Below are positions 22,801 through 34,900 of a DNA stretch of 64,000 bases, one piece after another. The DNA is taken from NCBI GenBank assembly GCA_964016985.1, contig OZ024821.1, positions 130,349,323-130,413,322 of the forward strand, read 5' to 3'. Under the pieces are notes generated by a model, which was not told where the DNA came from, searched no databases, and saw only the letters and a program-made list of their open reading frames with translations. Numbering within the stretch: the first letter of the stretch is position 1; each line of letters starts with the position of its first letter. The translations under genes and the position numbers were made by a program. Source of the stretch: Anodontia alba. Lineage: Eukaryota > Mollusca > Bivalvia > Lucinida > Lucinidae.

Positions 22801-25800
22801 CAGATGATCCCTCTAAATGCGGCGTCTGATCAGGATCAACAATATCTGCCCCTCAGCAAGCAGTCATAAACCACATCAATGTACAGTAAAATGAACTTGT
22901 TCAAATTTTAGGACAAGTGTGGTAAGGAATTATGGCGGCCCAATATTTTAGTATAAATATGGTACCTCTATATGAGAATTGATGTAATGCTCCGTTCGTC
23001 CTCCATATTGCCATTTGCCGTTACTGATTTCTTCTATTTCCGGTGGTAACCACGTTGGTTCTATTTCTTCAGCGTGGTACCAGATGTAAATCCAACCATT
23101 AATCTCCATACTGTGCCATGATTTCACCTTCGCCATCTCTGGGACTAATCGAAATAAAACAGACATAGCGCCTTATAATGCACTTATTAAACAATAAGAT
23201 TGATATTTTCCTTTTTTCCATGAACACATATCTTGTAAGTTTTCGTAAGAAGCATCTCGTGGAAGCATTTCTAATAAGTAATCAAAACATGTTTTCCTGA
23301 AGAAATAAGAAGATAACCCTTCTTATCTGGATGAACACGCGAAGCCCTAACATTACGTCATGATATTGCGGCGAAGTCAAAAAAAAAAAAAAAACGACGT
23401 CGTTGCGGGCTGTATGTTCGATAACAGCCGCACTGGTTCCGTATCTCTACAGTCTGATCAGAGCATAAGCTTTATGGTATTCGACGTCATGCGTGGTCTA
23501 CGCAAACAGAGTAAATGAGTTTATGGTTAGCACTGACTAAGGATTTTTGAAACAAAAATTGTGTCGTTTTGTTACAGTTCAGTCGATAGAGATGAATTTT
23601 AAAGATTGCAACTGTCAAATAAATTACAAGGTATTGTAGTGGTTCCCTGCTAGAAGAAATAAATATAAGAATTTCATCGAAAAAGCATGCATAGTCTCAT
23701 ATGATGCTTCAGAAGTTGCTCTCAAAAGATACCCACTGTCTATACTCTTTCATAAAATCTGAGGTAAGAAAATGACAAAGTAAACAAAGTGAAAAAATAA
23801 ATGACAAAAGTAAATTTAAAAATTGTATCCATAGCACATGCACATCTGCAGATCTTGGGAAAAACATGTGCAAAGTTTCAAAATAAAATTGTATGAGGAG
23901 TTGCGATCACAAGGTACCCACTGTATATACATCTGAGGTCAGAAAATGACAAAGTTCACAAAGTAGAATAAGTGACAAAAATTAACGCATTATATTAAAA
24001 GCACATGCACATTTTCAAACTATGGAGAAAACATGTGCAAAGTTTCAAAAAGATTGGTATACAATTGTATGAGGAATTGTGCTCACGAGGTACCCACAAA
24101 TACTAAGGGTGAAAAATGACTAAGCTCACAATGTGGAAAAGGTGAAAAAATGATCTAACAATTATATCCAAACCACATGCAGATTCTCATACCATGAAGA
24201 AAACACAAACACATGAAAAGTTTCAAAACGATCGGTACAAAACTGCAAGAAGAGGTGCGCTCACAAGACACCCAGGGTAAATGTTGACGGATGGATGAAC
24301 GAACGGACGAACGATCGGAAACTTGCACGCCTAAATCGCCCATATTAAAGCAGGTGCGATAAAAAGTGACACGACAATGCCAAAACCACATGCACATCTA
24401 CAGGCTATGGACAAAAGAGCCAGCAGTTTTAAACTGATCGGTATAAAACTGTAGGAGGAGTTGCGCAAACAAGGTACCCACTGTAATGCTCTTTAATAGT
24501 ATTTAAACCCCAAAAATGGTTAAGTTCAAAAGTAAAAAAAAAAAAGACAAAAATAAAATTGTCGATAATGCCCAAAGACATACATATCTACAGATCCATG
24601 ACAAAAAGAGCCTGCAAAGTTCCAAGTTGTTCGGTATAAAACTGTATCAGTTGTGTACACAAGGTACCCACCGTCTGTCGTCAAATGCCTAAGTCGAAAA
24701 AAGGGGAATATAACTGCAAAGAAAACCCCGCCGGAAAAAAAAAACAAGAGGCCCACGGGCCACGGCTAGCTCACCTGAGTGACATAGCCACTGCAGATAT
24801 GCAGATGTTATGCAACATTGTTCCTGTCCTATCATCGCAACTAATGAAAAGATCATCATTTGAACAGTTTTAAATTTTGATGAAGAATATATGGACCTGA
24901 CAGTCAATGGAGCGTGATCATTTCAATAAACTATCAATCACATTTCAACAATAGGATCAATGTGAAATTTGGTGGAAATTGGCTAAGTGGTTTCTGAAGA
25001 ATCATGATTTTATACATGTAAACAGCACAGTGGCAGGGAAATATAATAAACAAGATGAAGGACATCTTAGATTTCCAATCAGAACTATTTTAGCTTCTGT
25101 TGATGTATAAGTCACCTGGATACTTCCAATATAAATGTATATGGCCCATACAAATGCATGGGGAATCAAATTTGACCTTGCCGTTAAAAGTTCAAACGTC
25201 AAGATAGGACCGTCATTTTAGCAATATTGGTAGATCTCCTGTCCCCCATAATTTGTGCAAAGATTAGGGCCCAGGGCTTCTTTGGTCCTGGAGAAGAAGA
25301 TTTTTAAAGTTTTTACCATATATGGGCATGGCAGCCATTCTGATCAATGCACCACGCCCATTTTAGCAATCTTTCGTTCTCCTGCCCCAAGAAGGCTCCA
25401 CATGAAATTTAAGCAACACTGACACAGAGGCTTCAGAGGAGAAGTCATTTGAAATTATCAACATTTTTTCCACACAAAATGTATGGGACACATACAAATG
25501 CATACAGAAGCAAACTTGACCTCGCCATAAAAAGGACGAATGTCAATGTACGACCATTATTTTAGTAATTTTGGTAGACCTCCCGTCCCTGATGATTTGT
25601 GCAAAGATCCAGCCATAAGGTATCCTCGGTTCTGGAGACGTAGATTTTTAAGGTTTTTACCATATATGGGCATGGCAGCCGTTTTGGTCAATGAACGGCA
25701 ACTGTTTTAGCAATTTTTCATTCCCCTACCCAAATGAAATTTGAGCAACACTGGCCCAGAGGCTCCAGAGGAGAAGTCATTTGAAATTCTCCAACATTTT

Positions 25801-28800
25801 TTACCATACAAATCCAAAGGGAAGCAAACTTGACCTCGCCGTAAAATAGACAAATGTCAATGTATGACCATTATTTTAGCTATTTCGGTAGACCTCCCGT
25901 CCCTGATAATTTACGCAAAGATTCAGCCATAAGCCATCCTCGGTTCTAGAGAAGAAGATTTTTAAATGTTTTTTTACCATATATGGGCATGGCGGCCGTC
26001 TTGGTCAATGGACGACAACCACTTTAACAATCTTTCATTCCCCTGCCCCAGGTAGGCTCCAAATGAAATTTGAGCAGCACTGGCCCAGAGGCTCCAGAGG
26101 AGCAGTCGTTTGAAATTCTGAGCATTTTTCCCATACAAATGCATAGGGAAGCAAACTTGACCTTGCCGTAAAAAGGTCAAATGCCAATGTACGACCATTA
26201 TTTTAGCAACTTTGGTAGACCTCCCGTTCCTGATGATTTATGCAAAGATTCCGCCACAACGCATCCTCGTCTTTGAGATTTTTAAAGGTTTTTATCTTAT
26301 ATGAGCCTGGCGGCCATCTTGGTCAATGAACGGCAACCATTTTAGCAATCTTTCATTTCCCTGCCCTAGGGAGGCTCCAAATGAAATTTGAGCAACATTG
26401 GCCCAGAGGCTCCAGAGGAGAAGTCATTTGAAATTCTGAACATTTTTCCCATACAAATGCATAGGGAAGCAAACGACCTTGTCGTAAAAATGTCAAATGT
26501 CAATGTATGGCCATTATTTTAGCAATTTCGGTTTGTACACCTCCCGTCCCCAATGATTTATGCAAAGATTCTGTCCCAAGGCATCCTCGGTTCTGGAGAA
26601 GACGATTTTAAAAGGTTTTACCATATATGGACATGGCGGCCATCTTGGTCAACGGACGGCGACCATTTTAGCAATTTCGTTCCCCCAACCTAAGGGGGCT
26701 CCATATAAAATTTGAGCAAAATTGGCTCAGGGGCTTCAGAGGAGAAGAAAATGTTAAGAACGGACGGACGCACGGACGGACGACGGACAAAAAGTGATCA
26801 CTATAGCTCATCCTGAGCATAGCTCAGGTGAGCTAAAAAAATGAGTCCGCTTATTTTTCATACTGATGCAATATTTACAATTTCAAGATTCTAGCTCTAA
26901 CCATTCTTCACCATATGGAAGTGGACAGACTGACAGACGGACGGACAGGCCCAAACCAATATGCCCCCTCAACTACTTCCCGAAGTCGGAGGAATAAAAA
27001 CCAATAAGTACTATGCGACGAAGTTTACATTCTTAAGCGCATTAAAGTGAATGGATACACTTGTTAGATTTTCTGCTATTTTGGGTCGATTGTTTACAGT
27101 CGAGCCTAAGTAAACATACTGCAAAATTTCCTTAAGTAGTTGTGCACGTGATTATCATGAGCCAATGAAATTAAACCGCGCGTTTCAACCAAATTCAGGT
27201 AACTGTTATTTATAGCCGCTGTCCTTGTCACAGTGACGTCGGAGTTCCGTGTAAAGAGGGTTATCTGTGAAACCTGGACAGGGACCTTGGAAAACAGTGC
27301 AGATCCAGATCAGACTCCGCAAAACACATCTGATCAGGGTCTGCACTGTTTGCTTGAATTAAAGGAAGTTAATGGTTAAATTAAACAGTCTTAAGTCCCC
27401 GTTCAGGACAATTTTCCGTACTCTAGAGGGCGTAAACAGCGTCGCAAACTCCATTACTGCTTATGAAGAGTCTCAATAAAACCGAGACACCCATTTTCTA
27501 TCTGTAATGTGTTAAAATTCTATGTTTCCAAAGACAATCTTTTATACTTTTATTTTACTACGTCTTCAACATAGTGGTGATTATATTTTCATTGCCTTTG
27601 GGATCATTGGGCCCAATGTGGTATCTTTGAAAATGGAGTTCTGTTCGTGTATACGCTAGAGGGCGTAAGCAGTGTTGCAAACTTCATCACTGCTTATGTA
27701 GCGTCTCAATAAAACGGAGACTCCCATTTCTATTTCTTTTTTTTACTTTTAGTTCTACACTCAGAGACAAGCGACCAATGCTGTCAGTGCCTTGATTTAC
27801 AAGTTAGAAAACATTTGTGATGTTATATTGCTTTTCTGAAGGTAAAGTCCATTCAGAAAACGAGTCTACTCCAAACGGAAAGAATTTACTCGTTTTCAGA
27901 AGGGAGCCAAAACAATTTTGGCAATGTTGTATCTCTAGAACAAATATCCTTTCCCCTAAAATAGTGACATACTGCTTTCGCTGTACGGTATTTTCGTGAC
28001 TTTGCCATCAGCCCCTCGAAACTGCCAGCCATGAAAGGGGCACTCCAAACAATCGCCGATTACATGACCACCAATGGCGATGTTGGCACCTAGATGTGGA
28101 CAGTAGGCATCCAAAACATAGGCCTTTCCTCTGTCATCTCTAAACACTGCAAGGTGGAGACCTAAAATAATAAATGAACAACGTCGTTCGATTAAATGCG
28201 AACAGTAAAAGTCCAAATCAGCTAGTGAAACCGCACAACCTGATAAGGGACTTAATCCTAGTCCTGTTGAACCCGGATATATCCTGACTTGGCAAACAGT
28301 GTAGATCCAGATCAGTTGGCTTCTGAAAAAGCCAACTGATCTGGATCTACACTATTTGTCATTAAGTATATGAATTTGTATCAACAACCTGGATCAAGTA
28401 AACTGATTGGAAGAAAATTAGAAGTGGGCGTGGCATCTTAATTTATTCAGCAGGACAAGGGTTAAATTAATATATTGAAATATTACACACTTAACCTGTG
28501 GTTCTGTATGGGACAGCGTAGGTCCTGATTAGACATGCGCAGTTCCACATGACGCGGCTCATTAATCCATTTAAGCCTAGCGTCCCATAAAAGGGACATT
28601 GGCAAACAGTGTTAGTATACCTAGATCAGACGCCACAGAACGCCGCGTCTGATCAGGCTCTACACTGTTTGCATTAAATTCACATATTTCTACAAAATAT
28701 GACAATATTAACAAGAGGCCCACGGGCCATGGGTCGCTCACCTGAGTGACATAGCCACTGCAGATATGCAGATGTTATGCAACATTTTTCCAGTCCTGTC

Positions 28801-31800
28801 ATCGCAGCTAATGAAAAGATCAACCTTTAAGCAGTTCTTAATTTTGATGAAGAATATTATATATGGCATGACAGTCAATGGAGCATGATCATTTGAATAA
28901 ACTCTCAATCACGTTTCAACAGTAAAATCAATGTGAAATTTGGAGGCAATTGGCTAATTGGTTTCTGAAGAATCATGATTTTATACATGTTAACAGCACA
29001 GTGGCAGGGAAATATAATAAACATAAACAAGATGGCAGCCATCTTGGATTTCCAATCAGAATGATTTTAGCTACTGTTGATCTACAAGTCACCTCGATAC
29101 TTTCAATGAACTTTGAGTCGGTTCAGGAGAAAAAATTCAAAACAAGATTTTCAAGATGGCCACCATAGCCGCAATTTGGGATTCCCTATCGCAACGATTT
29201 GAGCTATTTTTCATCTACAAGCCACCCCGATAATTCCTATCATGTTTGGAGTCAACTGGCCTTTCAGTTCAGAAGAAGAAGGGAAAAATTGATTTTCAAG
29301 ATGGCCGCTATCTTGGATTTCCGATTGGAACGATTTTAGCTATTTTTATATCTACAAGTCATCCCAATCCTTCCTACCAATTTTCAAATCAACTGGTCCT
29401 TTGGTTTAGGAAAATAAGCGAAAAAAAGAGTTTCAAGATGGCCGCCATGATGACCATCTTGGATTTCAGAGCCAAACAATTTAAGCTATTTTAGATCTAT
29501 AAGTCACCCAAATGCTTCCTACTAAGTTTAGAATCAAATGGCCTTTCAGTTCAGGAGAAGAAATGAAAAATAGATTTTCAAGATGGCTGTCATGGCGGAC
29601 ATCTTGGATTTCTGATAGGGATGATTTTAGCTATTTTTGATCTACAGGTCACCCTGATGCTTCCTACCTAGTTTAAAGTCAATAAGCCTTTTGGTTCAGG
29701 AGGAGAAGTGAAAAACAGATTTCAAGATGGCTGCCATGGCGGCCATCTTGGATTTCCAATCGGAATGATTTTAGCCAATTTCAATCTATAAGTCACCCCA
29801 ATGCTTCCTACCAAGTTTCAAGTCAATTGGCTATTGGGTTTAGGAGAGGAAGCGAAAAAACGATTTTCAAGATGGCCACCATGGCGGCCATCTTGGATTT
29901 CCAATCAGCATGATTTTAGCTATTTATAATCTACAAGTTACCCTGATGCGTCCTACCAAGTTTGGAGTCAATAGGCCTTTCGGCTCTGGAGAAGAAGAGA
30001 AAAATAGATTTTCAAGATGGCGACCATGGCGGCCATCTTGGATTTCCGACTGGAACGATTTTAGCTACTTTTGATCTATAAGTAACTCCGATGCTTCCAA
30101 CCAAGTTTCGAGTCAATTGGCATTTGAGGTTAGGAGAAGAAGCGAAAAATAGATTTTCAAGATGGCCGCCATGCCATCTTGAATTTACGATCGGCACAAT
30201 TTTAGCTATTTTTTATCTACATGTCACACCTATGCTTCCTAGCAAGTTTGGAGTCAATTGGCCTTTCGGTTCAGGAGAAGAAGCAAAAAAAATTGATTTT
30301 CAAGATCGGAACGATTTTAGCTATTTTTGATCTACAAGTCACCCCAATGCTTCCTACCATGTTTCGAGTCAATTGGCTTTTGGGTTCAGGAGAAGAAGCG
30401 AAAAATAGATTATAGTTTTCAAGATGGCTGCCATGGCGGCCATCTTGGATTTCCGATCGGCATGATTTTAGCTATTTTTGATCTACAAGTCACCCCGATG
30501 CTTCCTAGCAAGTTTGGAATCAATTGGCCTTTCGGTTCAGGAAAAGAAGCAAAAAATAGATTTTCAAGATGGCCGCCATGGCGGTCATCTTGGATTTCCA
30601 ATCGGCACAAATTTAGCTATTTTTGATCTACAAGTCACCCTGATGCTTCCCAGCAAGTTTGGAGTCAATTGGCCTTTCGGTTCAGGAGAAGAAGCGAAAA
30701 ATAGATTTTCAAGATGGCGGCCATGACGGCCATCTTGGATTTCCGAGCGGCACGATTTTAGCTATTTTTGATCTACAGGTCACCCTGGTGCTTCCTACCA
30801 AGTATCGATCCAGTTGGCCCAGGGGTGTAGGAGGAGTAGGCTTTTAAAGCAATTGTTGACGCCGCACGACGGACGACGCACGACGGACGACGCACGACGG
30901 ACGACGGACATTGACTGACCACAACAGCTCACTATGAGCACTTCGTGCTCAGGCGAGCTAAAAACTAACCAGACACCCCTTGTATAGGAAACAGACCTAT
31001 TCAAAGAGTCTAGGTAGAAATATCCAATAGGAATAAATTGGAATATGGTTATTTGTAATATGACGTCGTGTCTGTGTCATCATAAAAAAAAAAAAAAAAT
31101 AAATAAAAAAAAAAAAACTTACACTAAACATATAAGTGTAGATACCCAGGAAATGCCAAAATCATGAAGCACAGCCCTTCCAAGGCACCAAACGAAGGAG
31201 AGATGAGGAACAAACAATGGCAAAACATACGCAAAATGCGAAACCACCCACGCACAAACAAAAAAGAACGGGGGTAGAGGTGCGGTCTAATTCACCGTTT
31301 TCCCTAATGCTAAAGTCATATTCATCGTTTCTGTGGACGTGTACTTCAGCTTCTTGCGCAAAAAAAAAAAAAAAAAATGTGGTTCTTAACCTATTTATGC
31401 CGAGTGGATTCTTCTACTTTAACTCTTTGGATAGGTTTATTTCCTATATAAAGGGTGTCTGGTTAGTTATTAGTATTGTCATGCATGTTTTGTAGAAAGA
31501 TCTGAACTTAATGCAAACAGTCTTATCAGACCATGGAAACTATTTGCGAATGCTACTGTAACAAATTTCTGATCCACTAACCTGGTTAACGATGTAAGCT
31601 TGTGCCCTCTCTCTCTATTTTTCTCTATTTACTGCTTATAATAATAATGATGATGATGATGATGATGATGATGGTGACAGTGATGATGATAATAATGATA
31701 AAGGTGGTGGTGGTAGTGATGATGATGATGGTAATGGTGATGGTGGTGGAGATGATGATAATGATAATCATAATAATAAATTATTTTTATTATTGTTACT

Positions 31801-31876
31801 ATTATTAATATTATTACTGTTGGTATTGTTATTATTATTATTGTTATTATTATTATTATTGTTACTATTATTATTA

Positions 31877-31924
<48 letters not shown>

Positions 31925-34900
31925 CTCTTTTATTTAGTCGCTCTAAAATTGTTCTTCATAGTATTCTTTTTTTTTTCCGAAATTTTGTATTGTATTTTTG
32001 CAATATTTCTCTTTGCATTGGCACTTTGCACACATTTTTCCACCGGTATTACTTTTGTAGCTTTCCTTTTATTTTTTTTTTCTCTTAATTTTTCTCTGTT
32101 CCAAAATGTCATATAGTTATCACATATATACTGAAATATAATATTTATCATTTAGCAATATCTTCTTATGTATTATAAATGTGTAGAATTTTGTCAGGCT
32201 ATCAAGTGCCATCAAATCAACAGCTCATAAATATATATTACAGGAGAAGAATCTTATTATTTATATGCTTCCATTCTAATCCTGTTTTTATTTCATGTCT
32301 TGTGAGTATCTATGTTGTATTGAAGAAAGCAAATAAAATATGTTTAAATTAATGCAAACAGTGTAGACCCAGATCAGATGCCGCGTTCTGCGGCGTCTGA
32401 TCTGGGTCTACACTGTTTGCCAGTGTCCCATGTATGGGACGCTAGGAATAAATGGGTTAAAAACAACTATACCACTGTCTCATAAACGAAAGAAAACTAA
32501 TGTTTTAATACACTTTTATTTCTGCATTCTCACTGGCGACAGTTAGAAAATCGCCAATCCATTTTATGTCGTATTTTCACATGGTAGTCTTGTTGAGGTT
32601 CATTTTTTTCAATTCAAGTAACGTCAATTCAGCCTAACGCCGATGACGTGGTACGTCGATAAAGACGTTACTTAATAATTTGGAAATACTGGATGTGTGC
32701 AACAATACAAAAATATTGGTGAAGATACTCAGAAAATGACAAAATTACGAAGCACAGCCTTCCAAAGGCATAAAAAACGAGAGATGAGGAACAAACAATT
32801 ATAAAACTAATGTCAGAGATGTAACCACCGGCGCATGAACAAAGAAGATCTGGAAAATACGAACACATATATAGAAAGTAATTATTTTTAAATATAGATA
32901 CAGCACCAAGTGTTTGTAACTTACGACTCTAAATCTAATGCAATAACTCCTGGTTGCAACATTATGGGACTACGTCCGTAACAATATGTTGTTTACTTAT
33001 AATCAAATTACCACCTAGCGAGTAGGAAAGATGTAAAAACACATTGTAGGTCCTTTTAATAGTACACTCCTACTTGATTACTGCTATTGTGTGATAGTTG
33101 ATATTCATTAAAACGTCTAATAATTTAAACCTTTTAGCTCGCCAAGGCTAGCAAAAAAGATAGAAATATTGAACTCGCAAACCCTCGTTTAGAAGACGCC
33201 CTACATATTTCGACAGGAGAAAAATACTTTCCCAGCTGGATTTATAAAGGGCTATTGGTAGGTGGGGATACGCGAGGAGTACATGGCCAAAACTGCCTTC
33301 CAGCTTTGCAATATCGGGTTTTACGAATTTAATCGTTTGCCATTCGGTGTCTGCAATGTCCCAGCTACATTCCAGCGGTCAGTGGAGAGGAATCGGAGAT
33401 GTAAATTTCCCAGATCGCCTCAGACTCAGACGATATCTTTTTCTCCATGACATTTTAAGAACACTGGAACGGTAGAGGCACACAAGCAAATTATACTAGC
33501 GTACAACAGTTAAGTATACCGCGCCAGTAAATCGAGCATGTGCAAAGTACGCAGATTCAGATAACCCTGTGCACGCGTATAGACTCTCAGCAGCTTCTTT
33601 GCTTTCCGTTGTTATATGCTACAGAATCTACTTATTCTGTAAGCAGACTGCAAATTCCGATTAAGACTGACCTGAACCTTCGCCGGGCAACATACGCCCT
33701 GCCCAGTAACCATTCTACATAAATCTATAGCGGGCCGTTATCGGCCCGTCAGCTACCCTGACGGGCCGATAACGGCCCGCTATAGATTTATGTAGAATGC
33801 TAGCGGGATGAAGAAACCATAGCTTCAGATAAGGGGGAACCCAAATGATAATCTTATTTCGGCGCAAAAACATATGCTGTGGGCACTCATGAGAAGGCGC
33901 TTATAATAAGTACCCACAACATCGTGGTTTCAGAGAAATATGAAGAATATTAATATTTTTTGGTTCAGAAAATAAAAACGCCTCATCTGGAGCCATTGGC
34001 GTAGCTCACATAATGTTTGTTTGTGTTTAGGTCTTGCGCCAAGTCAACCCAATGGATTCATATCGAGCGCAATCAGTTTACCTAACCATACTTTTACTGG
34101 GACGGCTTTGTCCTCTAAGCGGTTAATCAGGACTCACATAATGTATATTTGACCTAGTTGATGGAGGTTAAAGAGATCAATCGGAGCACTTTAGACTGAT
34201 CATACGAGGTTTCTATCAGTCTAGTCAAAAAGATAACATTTGATGACCTGTGTAAAATTATTACCCGTCATTAATTTTCCGCGTACTTTTTGTTTGACTG
34301 CGAAATTTATCTATGAGGGTTGTTCGCAAAGGTTTGGACCCTTTTGCCTCACGACGGTCTGAAACGTTTTGCATATTCAGTACTTTGCCCTACTGAGACG
34401 ACTGACTGATCAGATTTTTAACGCTACCAGGCAACTGAGTCACAGAGGGATAGCGCCATGTAGTAGTATTAACAGTCAGTCACTTAGCCAATCGAATGGC
34501 CAGTATTTAAAAAAGTAACTGCCATTGAGAGAGCTTACATCACAAGAAGTATGGTTTTTTAAGACAAATTACATAATATTATGCAATAAAACATCACAGC
34601 TTTGCTTACAGTACCCAGCTATCATTATATTATCTGAAATCATTAAAGGATCTAATGTTACAAATAATATGCGGTCGATCTGAATATTCTAACTGATGAG
34701 GTCATGGAGAAACTAAAGCATCTACATAAGCCTAGGCGAGCAGGGCCCAGTTGTTTAAAACTAACGATGCCGTTAGTTAACGTGTCGTTAAAACTTTAAT
34801 CATGAAATATGGCATATACGCTAATATTTTTGCTGAAAAAATGTGAGTAGCTTTTGCATTTGCAAAAGCTACTCACATTTTTTCAGCAAAATACCTGTGA

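Noticed and set aside
22399..22869. 156-codon plus-strand open frame and overlapping minus-strand frames
   Set aside because: They lie in the GC-rich inverted repeat, where high G+C lowers stop frequency on both strands. The two arms encode mirror copies of the same peptide ([15 protein letters not shown] and complement).
24526..24907. Short open frames on both strands
   Set aside because: Located in diverged tandem repeats and the start of a Helitron-like element; no similarity to known proteins.
29246..30847. Repeated short frames with [18 protein letters not shown] peptides on plus and matching frames on minus
   Set aside because: They follow the 145-bp minisatellite units of the Helitron-like element and shift frame from unit to unit.
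31602..32116. Open frames rich in Met/Val and Leu/Ile
   Set aside because: Direct translation of ATG/GTG and TTA/ATT microsatellites.
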